The notes: generated by a model not told the origin, from the letters alone. 64,000 bases of DNA from Gonatopus flavifemur (GCA_018340375.1 JAFFJZ010000007.1:496001-560000), one strand, 5' to 3'; positions 33,351 through 46,589 are shown, counted from the first letter of the stretch. Translations and numbers: made by a program.

Positions 33351-35885
33351 TTACAAAGGATCTGGATCATCAGGGTCCCCATTTTGTGGAGTGAGATTTT
33401 TTGTGGCGGATTTAAAGAAGGTAGTGATGAGAGAAGTTTTTTGTTTATCAAGTCTCTCCATTAAAGGCTCTACTTTAGAGATTTGCAGGTTCTTTCTAAT
33501 TTCCTCTGCGCCAGATATCATGCCGTAAGCCACTTTAGCTCCTTCTAAGTCCTTTTTTTGTAATGCTTCCTTCAGTTTTTTATTTCCTCCGCTGAGTAAA
33601 GTTTCACTGGCAAGTTCATCATTTTTTTCGGACTTCTTCAATTCTTTCACCTTACGTTCAAGCTGTAAAATGTCTCTCCTGGCTTTATTTTGAGATTTCA
33701 GAAGATCTGATCGTTTTTTGGCTTCTTCATCCATTTTTTCCTTCTTTTGTAAAGCTTCTATTTCTTTTTTCTTCTCGTCTTCTAAGTATTCTCTATACTT
33801 TTCATGGGCAAATCTTGCAGTTTTTAGAAGGTCTTTGGTTATAGGAACCAATTCAGGTTTCCCACCAAAAAATTTTAGCCCTGATTCAATATTCAACTTG
33901 GCATTCAAAGTTCTTTCATTCATACGCGTTTTGTCGTTTGTCAAGACTTTCCTGATTCAGAAAAAGCTCTTTCTACATCTGAACTTCCATGAGAAACAGA
34001 CAAAGCTGCTTTCATGACCTTAACGATATTTGGATACTTGATTTGATTGAAAGCATCCTTGATCTTGAATACATTCTCTCTCCGGAAGTGATCTATTCTT
34101 TCTTCACCATTCCATTGTGCAACTTTTTGCCTTTGGAGCATTTTCCACTCGTCGAGGAAAGCGTTCGTCGAAACATCAACAGGAAGAGACCTAACAATTG
34201 TCTCAGCGCTTTTTAAACTCCTCTCTTCTCTAATTTCAATCGGGTGAAGGCATCTAAAATGTCTTCCTGTCCTTGAAGTTGAGATAGATTTTCTCAATAA
34301 ATGATCTATCGCCGCTTTGAAATGATCTTGAACTGATTTTTTGAATTTAAGGACATCAACTTTTTTCAAAGAATCTGATGACAATTCTTTATCAGTTAGA
34401 TCTCCGCATTTTATGTTTTCCAAGCACAAGAGATTTTCTGGAGAAAAAGGGTTATTTACGAAGTCAGAACATATTCTATCTGCTACGTTTTTTTCGCAAA
34501 TCCTTCCAGCCAAATCTTCTACTAGGTTCTGCATTTGAGAATATAAAATATGTATCATAGGCTCTTTCTTTTGGAAGCACTTCGAAAATCGCTCAAACAA
34601 TTCTGCGCTTTCCACTGCGAATTGAATTTCAGCTCTCATAGTTGGATTTTTTAGGCATTCTCATATGTTAGAAAAGTGTTTCAATTGTGACAATTGACTA
34701 GATGTGGTTTTGTTAGGTACAAACTTTAAAAAATATTCAAGGTAAGCTGGCCATTGCTCTAACGATCTTTTACCTGGACTACAAACAGACAGCCATCGTG
34801 ATGAAACATGTTTCAATGGACGACGTACAGGAAGTTTCATTTTCACAAGGATTTCCATGAAATCTTCCCAACGACTGGGAAAATCATCGAACCAGCCGTG
34901 AATATTTACGAGAAATGAGCAAACATCCGCCCCAAATTTATCTAACCCTCTTCGAAAAGCATTGTGTACAACATGAAGATTACAAGTACCTATATTCAGG
35001 AGCCCTTTAAAATCATCATATTCACTTTTTATATGTTCATCAATTTGTCGCATCACAGATTTATTCACGTAAGGTCCGTCGCACGATACCATTATCATAT
35101 TGCACAATGGAATACCAGCATTATTCAAAGCTTTCAACACAGTATCTTTCAATATCGCAGCAGTCGCATGGCCCAAAAAAAATGTCTGAAAGTGACAAAA
35201 AGTAATTTCACCCAGAATATCTGACCAATATCTGAGAGAGATTTGTAATTCTTTTGCACCCTCAGTATTAGTGGTTTCATCGAAACAAACAACATAATGT
35301 GCTTTCTGTGCTTCCTCGACAACAATATTGTGAAAAAATGGCCCCAAACATTCAGTCTGCAAATAACCCATTTTCTGTCTACTGAGAGAAAAGTCATTTG
35401 AAACAGCAGATCCGAACATTCTTTTAAAGAGACTGCCAATCCCGTTACAAGAAGCCGCTGAAAAATTACTCGCAACGCATTTCATAGTCCATAATAACTC
35501 AGCAATTGTTGTTTAATGCTGGAGAGGAAAAATACTTAGTCTCAAATCCGATGACTCAGGCAATGGTTCAATTGAAGACTGAGATTTTGAAATCGTATTT
35601 CGCATGTCCTGCGCCTCTGGGCACAGTGCATATGATGGGGCTAAAGAAATCTGCATCTGAGCGGAGTTTAATTTTGTGTCAGCATTTCTTTTGTTTCGTG
35701 GTGGCAACATGTTGCTTGATGGCTTGGAATCCTTTACTTTCACAATCAATATGACATAAACAAATTACACAAAAAATTTGAGTCGCAGAAGTCTTTTTAG
35801 CCCATAACTTGACTTGGTGTCCTAAAGCATCTACAGTAAGCAACCATTCTGGACGAATTGAGCACTTTGATTTCGCATCTGTCAT
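33351..35885 (-). pseudogene. hAT-like transposase with zinc finger and C-terminal coiled coil
   Basis: Reading from 35885: a C2H2-like finger (FCVICLCHIDC...HVATTKQKKC), a linker, then TIAELLWTMKCVASNFS, VVCFDETTN (putative first catalytic D), MVSCDGPYVNKSV (second), GTCNLHVVHNAFR, HVSSRWLSVCSPGKR and finally ALSVSHGSSDVERAFS, the hAT-type dimerisation block with its glutamate. After that the frame continues as NERTLNAKLNI and an unusual lysine/glutamate-rich coiled coil of about 130 residues ending at 33351. Breaks: a frameshift near 35700, in-frame stops at 35513-35515 and 34661-34663, and a frameshift near 33944. TIRs were not identified. Confidence 0.75.
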
Positions 35886-35889
35886 GATC

Positions 35890-37182
35890 TCTGATTGTGA
35901 ATTCCTACAAAAACACGAGATATGACAGAAACATTATCACATAAGTTGCGTGAGAATTTTCTATGAACTTGATGAGGAAATCCATGTGTAATATATCCAT
36001 ATTTAATAGAGATTTCAACTCGATTCAGGAAAATACTATGATAAGGAATAAAATGAATTTTATTGATCAAATATTCTGTAACTCTGAAAACATACTATTC
36101 TTTTCACCTTAAAGAAATATATCTTTCGTATAAGAAAATTTGATTCATACAAAGGAGCAAGTTGTACAGTTTGGAAATATGGACATGAATATTGTTAAAT
36201 GTGCACATTATATTCATCCCAATGATGATCAATTGGAATTTATAAAGAATTCTCAAGGACCTTTTGAATAGTCTCTGTCATGTGATCAACAATGAATTCA
36301 AAATGAAAACGTATTGAATGCCCGGAGAATTCATTATGAAACCTCAATGTGAATTATTTCTGAACATTGAGTTGTTCATCAAGAGTTCATCTTGAATTTA
36401 AAATATTCATAATACATACATATATACATAAATAAATATGCACATATATATGTATATATTGATTAGCATAACAAGAATTCTTTGCGGGAACATTTGTGCT
36501 GTATGGGACTATAATGTATAAAGTATCGAATTAAAAAAAAACAAAATCGATCGAATATGCACTTTTACTCTACAATATTTCCGGTTCGTAAAGACCCATT
36601 TGACTAAAGATATTGCGAATCTGTGTACACTCGTCTAGTATGATTGAAATATTTCTATATTCAGAGTATATTTAGATGGCTTCACGCAATAACGTTTTAA
36701 CCCATATTTAAAAAAATTCGAATTATTATGCTGAATGTATGCAGTAAATGATACTCAAGTATATTGACGTTAAAATTTCGAACATCTTTTCCGCTGGTTA
36801 AGACGTTATTGCGTCAAGCCATCCATTTGAAAGCTGTCAATATATTTCATGAATAAATATTATTCTAGGTTAGGGAACTTCTATTGTGAAAAAACGAGAT
36901 AGAGGGATTATATGCTAATAAAGTATACACATGTATTTTCCATGAGTACGCAACAAATAATTGAGTTGAAGTTTACAAAAAATTGGTACTTACCCATTAG
37001 CTGTCGGTTATATTGGTGATTGGTTTACTGGCTTTTGTCTACTTGAGTGTGCATAAATTCGATAGTCACCAGTCTGGTCTAATGGTTGATTGGTTGCACC
37101 TCAAAATGGCGGCACCAATAAAAATGGTTGAAAATCCCCATAATATTGGCGGAATTTTAATGTATCTGAACTATCCAATACA
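35890..37182. other. Region without a gene
   Basis: The stretch shows AT-rich sequence and a half of a CCC-type element: GAATTC words from about 36240 and a right end ACATTTGTGCTGTATGGG at about 36500. No left partner was found. The + strand frame at 37013 has no recognisable motif. Confidence 0.45.
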
Positions 37183-37474
37183 TATTGTACAGAGCAGAGG
37201 TTCTATAAGAAAAATAGTCCTTTCTGTAGCTGATCAAATATATTTATTTATTACAACGTATATGCGACGAACGCGTTGTACACTCAGCGGCGACGTACAC
37301 TCGTAGAATCTGCAGTAACAGTAAGCATTGGCGCTGCACGCAGTTTTATGTATCACTACGCCGAATAAGAAAATAGTTCGGGATTTCTAAATTGTGAATC
37401 CAAAAGTAATAAAATAGAAAATACAAATCCAGTTTTACAAAATAAAACATATTCTTCATTTCAATATTGTAACA
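37183..37474 (-). repeat. 3' LTR of the copia element
   Basis: The LTR is 292 bp and contains the block with ATGCGACGAACGCGTTGTAC. The purine tract GCAGGGGAG directly precedes it on the - strand (37475-37483), as expected for the plus-strand primer. Confidence 0.93.
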
Positions 37475-37555
37475 CTCCCCTGCAATTCAGCAAATCCCAG
37501 TAACTCAGTAACAAAAACAGTTCAATCATTATCAAAAGAAAAATATAAGGAATAA

Positions 37556-40500
37556 TTAAAATTCGACCAAATTCAGCTTACTTCTCAAATAATTGAATTT
37601 TGTGAATGACAACGCCTTTGTCATCGTATCTGCGACTTGTTCATTAGTGCTAATATAATCAAGTTTGATTTTCCCATCAAATATGCAGTTTCTTGAAAAA
37701 TGATGACGTACATCAATGTGCTTAGTTCTTTTAGTTTCTAATGTCGATGCCATTTTAATACATGACTGATTATCTTCAAAAATACGTATAGGATATACAT
37801 TTTCCGCAATTGTATTTTTCAGTAATTGTGCTAGAAATAAACATTCAGTCACACATGCTGCAAGAGCAACATATTCAGATTCACAACTACTCAATGCCAC
37901 AATTTTCTGCTTTTGGGATTTCCACAAAACAACATTTTGATTTACTTTCAAAATAAAACCTGAAATACTCTTCCGATCATTAATATCGTTAGCAAAATCC
38001 GCATCAACGAAAGCTTTTATTAAACAACAATTTTCATCACTTTTAGAATACTTCAAACAAAAATTTTCTGTTGCTTTTAGATATCTCAAGCAATTTTTAA
38101 GATACTTCCAATGTTCTTGATCATAATTATTTTGAAATTGACTAAAATATGTGATACAATAACACAAGTCAGGTCTAGTTCCTAGCATAATATACATTAT
38201 ATCATCTCCATTTTTCAAATTCAATTTAGGTTGAATAGGTATCTCACAAGTTGTACAGTCATCCATATTAAAATGAGTTAAAACTTTTCTAATTAGACCT
38301 TTTTGAGAAATATATAACGTATTATCTAATCTTTCAACTTCCAAACCCAAAAAATGAATTTTATTTCCTTGAGTTAAATCCTTCATTTCAAAATCTGTAA
38401 TGAATTTCTCTTTTATATTATCTAAGTCTGTTAGACTTTTTGATAATAAAATAATGTCATCTACCCATACCAAAAGATAAATATTATTACTGATGTATAA
38501 ACATGGATCTACTGTTGATCTTTCGAAATTCATTTTGATTAGATAGGTATTTAAACAATCATTCCAATGTTTTGGGCTTTGACGAAGTCCGTAAAGAGCT
38601 TTGTTCAATTTACACACAGATCCCGCCTCTGTACCTTCCATTCCTTGCGGTATCTCCATGTAAACAGGACTTTTTAAATCACTTTTGAGAAATGCAGATT
38701 TGACGTCCATTTGACGAATATGATAATCTCTCTCGATAGCTATACCGAGAAGAACTCTTAAAGTCATCATTCTTGCAACTGGAGCGTAGATGTCTTCTTG
38801 TTCAACTTTCCCTTGTTGGAACCCTCGAGCCACAAGACGAGCCTTTTTAATTTCTTCTCCTTGAATATACTTTTTTCGAAAAATCCATTTTGAATCGATT
38901 ACGTCAATATCTTGAGGTTTCGGTACAATATCCCAAGTATGATTGTCTTCATGAGATTTTAATTCTTCTTTTATTGCTCCTTCCCATCCGTGATCTATGG
39001 CTTCTTCATGAGAAGTTGGCATTTCTGATGGTAAAAATCCAGCCGACAGTGCTGTCACCAAATCAACCTCATAATCTTGAAATCTCGCTGGAGGTCTTTT
39101 TTCTCTTTCACTTCTCCGTAAAGGTTCTGAATTAATATCATTCGTTCGATTCTCTTCAAGCTGTAGTTCTTGGTTTTCAACTACTGGTTCCAATGACGAC
39201 GTTCCTTCATTATTTTCAATCGGTATATGTATAATCTGATTTGATTCATCTTCTACGGTTATTTTAGATGGTTTCTCGATGAATTTTACACTACAACCTG
39301 TGACAATCTTCTGTTTTTCTTCACTCCATAGTCGATACCCATTTGCAGTATATCCCATCATCAACATTGGTTGAGAACGTTTATCTAATTTTCCGATACG
39401 ATCTTCTTTGGGAACGAAAACGAACGCACGACAACCAAATAAACGAATGTTATCAGTCTTGCACTTATGACCGTACCACACATCAGCTGGTTTCAAACCA
39501 TTTGCAACAGTGCTTGTAGGAGATCGATTTAAAACGTAGACGGCGTGCCTGACTGCTTCTCCCCAGAACTTTTTATCAACTTTCGAGTCTAGCAGCATAC
39601 ACCTTACACTATTCATCAGAGTTCTGTTGAGTCGTTCACTCACACCACTCTGCTCGGGATTTCTTGGTATATTATATTCCAGTTGAATACCTTTTGACTT
39701 GCAGAATGTGGTCATATCTTTTGAGGTATACTCCCCGCCATTATCGCACCGAAAACGGGAGATCTTCTGATTAAATTTAGCTGTTACGAGAGCTTCGTAC
39801 TCTTTAAACTTTCCGAAAACTTCACTTTTATTTTTCAATAAATACACCATTGCAAAATGAGAATAATGATCGATGAAGGTGACATAATATCTCATTAAGT
39901 CATGAGTGATAGGTTGAATAGGACCTGCCACATCTGACGAAACCACTTCAAGTATCCTATTTGGCTTTTTCTCTAGTGGGATAGAATTAAAAGATTTTCG
40001 CGTTTGCTTTCCCATAACACATATTTCACAATGATCTTCTTTTGTTGGAAAATGAGATGAATGCCCCATTCTTCTATGTAACAAATTCACATCACACGCG
40101 ATAAATGAACTACAATTTTGAACTTGTAAATTTATGAGATATAAATTTCCAACTAAATGTCCACCGATACCTTTGCGATCATTTCTATCAAAAATTTCCA
40201 CTTCACAGTGATTGAAAACAATCTTAAATCCTTGTTTTTCTATCGTTTTTACCGATAATAAATTATGTTCCAAATCTTCACACAACAAAACGTTAGTAAT
40301 ATTTATTTGCTTCCCGTCGCTTAGAAGTTTAAGATTTCCACTTTTCGAAGCTTTGAGATTCACGTTCCTTTTAGCGACCGTTATATTGTAATCAACATCC
40401 TTGATATTTGATAAATATTTTGCAGCTCCTTTGTTAACCATATGATTCGTAGCACCGGAATCCACGATGAACGTAATTTTATTTTCGGTAAACAAACATT

Positions 40501-41347
40501 TCGCAGATTCCTCTTCGTCTTTCCTATTCACTGCGATAAATGTTATTCCACTTTCTTCACTATTTTCTGTAACATTACACTTGCCACGATTATCGCTTTT
40601 AAGAAATCTGCATTCACTCTTTTTATGTCCTCTTCTTCCGCAATGATAACACTTGAATCGAAAAACAGAATTCACCGACTGATTATTTTCTCTCTTTACA
40701 AAATTTTGTTTCTTTGAAAATTTTTTATTGGATGTAAAAGCCACTTCATTTTGATTTCCACTTGCACTATTTTGTTTCCTTGTTTCTTCTTGCAGTAATG
40801 CATTTTTCACATAAAGAAGATCAACGTCTTGAGGATTTTTATTAAAGATTATATCAATTGCACGCGTTACTGGATCGTAAGAATCTGGCATTGCAGCTAA
40901 CAGCATGGAAACAATTTCTGTGTCATCAATTTTACTACCACAGATTTTCAATTGATTCACCGTATTCTCAAATTCTGCAATAAAATTTTTCAATCGTCCT
41001 CCGTTGAAACTCATATTCCGCAATTTTCTTTGCAAATCGACTTGACTTCCTAGTCCCTTTCTTTCATACGTTTGTTCGAGAGCTGCGAACAATTCTTTCG
41101 CTGATGTATCATGCATAACCGATTCCAGGACATTGTCAGGTCAACACTGCGTAATTATATTTCTTGCCTTTATATCTTTTAGATTGAATGCTCTTAGAGC
41201 CGCTGCTTCCGCTGGTGCATCATCTATCAATACGTTTAAAACATCGTTTTGTTCGAGAATTAACTTCACTCGATGCTTCCAGAAGGAGAAACCAGTTCCA
41301 TCAAACGGCTTCACAGTTAACGTATTCTGTTGTACCGACGCCGACAT
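37556..41347 (-). pseudogene. copia Gag-Pol polyprotein with one premature stop
   Basis: It begins MSASVQQNTLTVKPFDGTGF (41347), a typical copia Gag start, and meets TGA at 41141-41143 in the IITQC-stop-PDNVLE stretch. After the stop the same frame is open for 1186 residues numbered from M at 41116. In order: Gag, a CCHC knuckle CYHCGRRGHKKSEC (156-169), protease FIVDSGATNHM (DSG at 219-221), integrase zinc region (HRRMGH...HCEICVMGK) and core (SSDVAGP, CDNGGEY, later E), reverse transcriptase (WIFRKKY, DVKSAFLKSDL, LVWVDDIIL) and RNase H (VDADFANDINDRKS, EDNQSC). The order protease-integrase-RT defines Ty1/copia. The tyrosine of YVDD is W here. Readthrough or a single mutation could explain the stop. 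Confidence 0.93.
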
Positions 41348-41428
41348 TTTGGATAATCCAAATAACGAACTGAACACCTTTCTGACACTATTTTCTCGAA
41401 TATCTTATAGAACCTCCAAATTTTCAGG

Positions 41429-41444
41429 CACTGGGCCCATAACC
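41429..41444 (-). promoter_or_regulatory. Primer-binding site (initiator tRNA-Met internal type)
   Basis: Immediately inside the 5' LTR the - strand reads GGTTATGGGCCCAGTG. Copia-group elements prime from a cleaved half of initiator tRNA-Met and have a closely similar site, so the match supports the copia assignment. Confidence 0.75.
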
Positions 41445-41736
41445 TATTGTACAGAGCAGAGGTTCTATAAGAAAAATAGTCCTTTCTGTAGCTGATCAAA
41501 TATATTTATTTATTACAACGTATATGCGACGAACGCGTTGTACACTCAGCGGCGACGTACACTCGTAGAATCTGCAGTAACAGTGAGCATTGGCGCTGCA
41601 CGCAGTTTTATGTATCACTACGCCGAATAAGAAAATAGTTCGGGATTTTTAAATTGTGAATCCAAAAGTAATAAAATAGAAAATACAAATCCAGGTTTAT
41701 AAAATAAAACATATTCTTCATTTCAATATTGTAACA
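41445..41736 (-). repeat. 5' LTR of the copia element
   Basis: The LTR is 292 bp and carries the promoter and polyadenylation signals of the element. It differs from the 3' LTR at four visible positions: near the AACAGTGAGC, GGATTTTTAAA and CCAGGTTTATAA stretches. Confidence 0.93.
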
Positions 41737-43695
41737 ATACATGCACTCAAACGTTGACTCCATTTTTGGGCATAACTTCATTGTTGGCTAAATTCTATCA
41801 TAGCAACTTTACAAGTCACGCACACACGCACATACACACGTCGCAACCTAGGGAAAAATTAAAGCATGAACTCGGCCAGATTCAAATGTGAAGTCCTGTG
41901 CAACCTCTCAACAAAGCTGCTTTTACCCTCTTCCTCTCAAGGCAACAACAATTCGGATGAGAAAGAGGGTAAGCGGCTTTATTGACAGGTTGCACTGTAC
42001 ATGAAAGATAAAAATATCCAGTTGGAGTAAGGTGTTATATGATTTTGATTCGAATAGGCGAGTATAGAAACGTAATATTTTTTGAGTATTTAGGTATGTG
42101 TTTCTTTCCTTTCTGTTGTAGCTCAAGGAAATGCCAGCGTATCAACTGAGCATTTTCTCTTTAAAAATGCTTTGAACTGAATTTATAAAAGAGTCTGAAA
42201 TTTCCAGGAAATAATCTTCAGTACTTAATCTGTTGTGGTACAAAGCCTAAATTTCAAATTTCAGGAAGATTTTTTTTTCAAAAATTTCTGAAAAAAATTC
42301 CTTTTGAAATTAGAAATTTGGGCTTTGTACCGCAGCAGATAAGGTACTGAAGATTATTTCTTGGGAATTTCAGACCTTTTCGTGAATTCAGTTCGAAAAA
42401 TTCTCACCGAGAGAATATTTCTCCAGAAGGTACGATGGTATCCTTTTAAGCCCTGGTTTAAAAATCCTATAGGATCCGATAAAAAACCGATTCAAAATTA
42501 ATCGGAATGAATAGGGTCAATTGGAAAGCCTCAAGTACCAATTCAAAATGGATAGGATTCAATTGGAACCTATTATCTATAGGATTGAATCGAGGATTTA
42601 TCCATTGAAAAATTTGTGTTTTATTGGAATTAATAGGACTTCACGTGATCTATTGGTCTGCATAAGAAATATCTGATAGGATGTTTAAAATTTTCCCCAA
42701 TTCGTAAGGCAAACGGTTTTTATTAGAAGTTTTTGTAACCTCAATCTATTAGAACTGATGAGAAAATTTGTGAAATTGAATGAGTGATGGGTTTTTTAAA
42801 GGAAATTTTCGACTTAATTTTAGAATGTACAGATTTTATTGATCGATGGGTTCCAGTTGGATTATTCTAACATACGAAATCATTGGAAATAATAGGAAAG
42901 TTTACAGATCATGGTATTCTATGGGTTTGTATCGTTAATATCCAAGTCAATTTCGGAATTCCTTCCAGTTAATTTGGAAATTGGTTTCCATCGGAATTCG
43001 CGGTACCTAATCCGGATCTATTGAAATTAGTAGGGAAGTTGATGAGGTTGAAGATTTAACGAGCCTCTACCGGAAATATCCATTTTCATGTGAGTATATA
43101 CATATAGATTTCATCGATCAATAAACTTCAATTGGATTATTCAAACATTTGAATTTATGGGAAATAATAAGAACTTTTTCATATCTGAATATGCAATAGG
43201 ATTGTATGATGAATACCCCATTCAGTTTTGAAATTTCTTCCATTCCATTGGACTATTGGTTCCTATCGGAATTTTCGGTAATCTCGATCCATTGGACTTG
43301 AGGCGGGTATTGATGGAATTGGAGATTTTGTGGGCCTCTATCCAAAATATCAAATTCAACTTTAGAATGTATGAATCCTATAGATCAATAGGTTGAATAA
43401 TTCCAATTTATCGAGAATAATAGAGAAGTTCATAGATCCTAATGTTTTATGAGTTGCTATGGAAAATATCTCATTCAATTTTAGAATTTCTTTCATTCCA
43501 TTGGACAATCGGTATTTATCGGAATTTCCTATAAACTCGATTTATCGAGAACTAATGTGAAGGTTGATAAAATTGAGGATTCATTAGGTTCCTATGGGGA
43601 ATATCCAATTCGATTTCAGAACGTGTAGATTTATTGATCATTCGATGAAATCCAGTCAAGAGGAATAGAAGTCCGATTTGAATTCAATCGGATTG

Positions 43696-44160
43696 AATAC
43701 ACGGAGAAAGATGCAGGTTGGAAATATAGTAATCTTCAATAGAAAATTGGAGAATATTTCTTAAAATCTGTGAATATTTGTTAAAATCTGAGAGTATTTA
43801 TCAAATCCGTAATAAAGATGAAACGGTTCACATTTCTGTTGAATTTTATTTGAAAAAGAATGAAAATTCATCAATACCTCACAAACAATAGAAAAAAATA
43901 TGATCTTTCCAAAAGTTGCGGATGAAATTTTGCAAAGTGAATAATAAAGTTTTGAAAGTTTGTAAGTCGCACATGAAATGTTACAAAGTGGATGACAAAA
44001 TTTCGAAATTTCATTAATCATTTTGTAAAATTTGATCCGCGACTTCTGGAAAGCTTATATTGTTTTTCTATTTTTTGCGAGGTATTGATAAATTTCCGTT
44101 CTTTTTCAAATAAAATTCAACCGAAATGTGAACCGTTTTAACTTCATTAGGGGGCGTCTA
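43696..44160. repeat. Inverted repeat inside the 42451 element
   Basis: The block AACGGTTCACATTTC.GTTGAATTTTATTTGAAAAAG near 43820 reappears inverted near 44100, with CTTTCCAAAAGTTGCGGAT as the inner part. It is probably a separate palindromic insertion (starting CACGGAGAAAG near 43694) of about 460 bp. Confidence 0.6.
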
Positions 44161-45329
44161 TTAATTGCGTGAGGTCTTTAAGGGCGGGGGGGGGGGATCA
44201 AGCTAAATCTTTCCAAATCTCACTTGTGGGTGAGGGGATCCGTTTTGTGGATGAAATATTCAATTGAAATTCAGAATTCTATCATTTCTGCAAAATTCCG
44301 ATCAGAACCGATTAGACATTGACAGGGAAAGTACCGAGAAGGTTTATTAGAATTTCCCCATAGGAACCTATCAAATTCCTGTTTCGCAGGAATTTCTCAT
44401 GATTCCTCGTAGCAACCTCTTTCAGGAAATTCCGATTGGAACCGATTGACTATTGATATAGAAAATGTCAAAAAATTATATGGGCCACATCTCATAGGAA
44501 CCTGTTCAATACTCGCATTTCAGGAATTTATCATCATTTCTCGTGAACCTCACCTCCAGAAAATTCCTATTGGAACCGATTGACTATTAATATAGAAAAT
44601 GTCGAAAAATTATATGGGCCACATCTCATAGGAACCTATTGAATACTCGCATTTCAGGAGTTTATCATCATTTCTCGTAGACCTCACCTTCAGAAAATTC
44701 CTATTGGAACCGCTCGTCTGTTGGTACAGAAAAAAAATGAAACTCAATGGGCAGTTCCCCACAAACACTCATTCAACTCTTCACATCATAAACTTTCCTA
44801 TCATTTCTAATTTAATATCGTACGTATTTATTGACAGATGTCAATGACTGATTGGTTTTTATTGGAATGTTTTATGATGTCTACTTACCGACACAAATGG
44901 AAAAATTTGCAGATCTGAATATTTGATGGTTTGTATAGGAAATATCTGATTCAATTTCAAAAATTGTTCCATTTCAATAGTTAATTGGTTTCACACGGTT
45001 GAGACCAATAACATAAACATGAAAACGATTGATCGATGTATCATAAAGGGTTCCAGATCAGGGTTTCATCGAATTTACAGAAGAGTTCTTACCGTCATAC
45101 CATTCTACGGAAGTTGAACCATTTGAATTTTGGTGAGGGGTGCGTAATCATCGTGCTACCCTGTACATAATTCTTCTGATGAGGATTCCCCTGATTCGAT
45201 GGGAACAACTATCGAATCCTATTACCAAAAAGAATTCATCGGATGAGAACGAGTGCTCTTATTACATCACCCATGATATCTGATACTTGTTTTTGGGAAC
45301 AGGATTTCATAGGTATTTGTCATCAGAGT

Positions 45330-45839
45330 TGTTGTGAGAATGTACTCAAGCCGATTGAATGAATTCTAATCGGAATCAATAGGACATTTCCGATGCAAAA
45401 ATTCAATTCATTCCGATAGAATATTTTATCAGATTCAATGGGAATATTAATTGCTGATAACAAAACAATTCAACCCAATTGAAAAAATTTTTATTGGTAT
45501 CAATAAAAAATTTTCGATGCAGAAATTCAATTCATTCTGATAGAATTTTCCTTTATCGGATTCAATTGGAATTTCTATTATCGATGAGAAAACCAATTCA
45601 ATCCAATTGAAAAAAATTTTATTGGTATCAATCGGAAATTTCCGATGCAAAAACTCAATTCATTCCGATAAAATTTTTCCTTATCGGATTGAATTGGCAT
45701 TTTCATCATTGATAAAAAACCGATTCAATCCAATTGAAAGGAATTTTATTGGTGTGGATCGGGCATTTCCGATCCAGAAACTCAATTCATTCCGATAGGA
45801 TTTTTCTTGATCGGATTTAATCGGATTTTTTAACCAGGG
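45330..45839. repeat. 127-bp tandem repeat, four copies
   Basis: The string CCGATGCA.AAA.TCAATTCATTC.GATA recurs at about 45392, 45516, 45644 and 45771 (spacing 124, 128, 127). Each unit contains CAATCCAATTGAAA and TTTTATTGGTAT. The units form the right arm of the foldback element. Confidence 0.8.
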
Positions 45840-45940
45840 AAAGGATTATTCAAATTAAACTTGTTTGTACTAGTTTAATGTGCAATAGTAATCACTTTTC
45901 ATTGGTTCTCCTGCAATACCACTCAGTAATGTAATTACCA

Positions 45941-46141
45941 CACGCAAAGAAATTCAGAGTTTAATTTACTGTGGGATTACAGGAATACAGGAATTGACTG
46001 TTTCTCCAATGGAATTTATTGTAAAACATAGTAAATTTGATGAGGTTTCTACTGTAACATCATAGCAAATTTGATGTAAGTTCAATCTGTTCTTCGGTTA
46101 TAAAGTACTATACTAAATTTGACTCTAAATTTCTTTCCGTG
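45941..46141. mobile_element. CACGNAAAGAAATT MITE
   Basis: A 201-bp element begins CACGCAAAGAAATTCAGAG and ends ACTCTAAATTTCTTTCCGTG. The centre contains TAGTAAATTTGATG words. End sequences resemble those of the 29957 element. Confidence 0.7.
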
Positions 46142-46589
46142 CATCAACATTTTATTTATTTACTACAGTGATAAGAATATTTTGTACCTGTGTTAAAAGT
46201 GGTGGCTGAATAATAAAAATTTGAGATAGGAGTGTAGACATATGCTACAAAATAGTAATGTGAAAAGATATTTTATAATGCATTTCACAATATATTCTCC
46301 AGATGAAGAAGTTAGTTTGATTAGATTGATGATTAGTGATATTTTGATTTTCAAGTTTGTCTCTAATTCTTTTCCTTCGCTGTTTCACGCAGTCAGATTT
46401 TTGGTAACACTTTTAATACAATAATCTTTTTCGACTGAATTGAATAATTCTAAACGATTCCTTTGAATCATGACACAACAACCATAGTACTAACGGAATT
46501 AACACTCGCTTATCGTTGTTGAATAAAATATATGACGGAATAAAAAAATAATAATTGAAATTTGAAAAAATTCACACTCTGATCATGGA

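Larger units (their letters stand above)
37183..41736 (-). mobile_element. Ty1/copia LTR retrotransposon, nearly intact
   Basis: The element is bounded by two 292-bp LTRs and a 5-bp duplication ATACA (37178-37182, 41737-41741). On its own (-) strand the LTR starts TGTTACAATATTG. I see only four mismatches between LTRs (about 98.6 percent identity), so insertion is recent. The gag-pol frame is continuous except for one TGA. It lies antisense in the Wnt intron. Confidence 0.95.
42451..45839. mobile_element. 3.4-kb foldback of CCCTGGTTTAAAA family
   Basis: The ends CCCTGGTTTAAAAATCC and GGATTTTTTAACCAGGG are inverted. The arms consist of endlessly varied GGAATT, CCAATTGG, ATCGGAAT and CCGATT words, inverted about the centre. 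The right arm ends in four copies of a 127-bp unit. The terminal 12 bp equal those of the 226-bp MITE at 7075. The flanks are AG and AA. No transposase is visible. Confidence 0.75.

Noticed and set aside
34964..35475. Additional frames on both strands across the hAT-like gene
   Set aside because: They are shadows of the - strand transposase, whose motifs are in one frame.
32275..36505. One CCC-type element enclosing the hAT-like transposase as autonomous partner
   Set aside because: The left end pairs better with 32382 as a small MITE, and the flanks at 32273 (GT) and 36506 (AC) do not match.
37186..37474. LTR of the copia element starting at TGTACAG with no target duplication
   Set aside because: Adding the adjoining TAT, present at both LTRs, gives a perfect 5-bp ATACA duplication, so the border was moved to 37183 and 41445.
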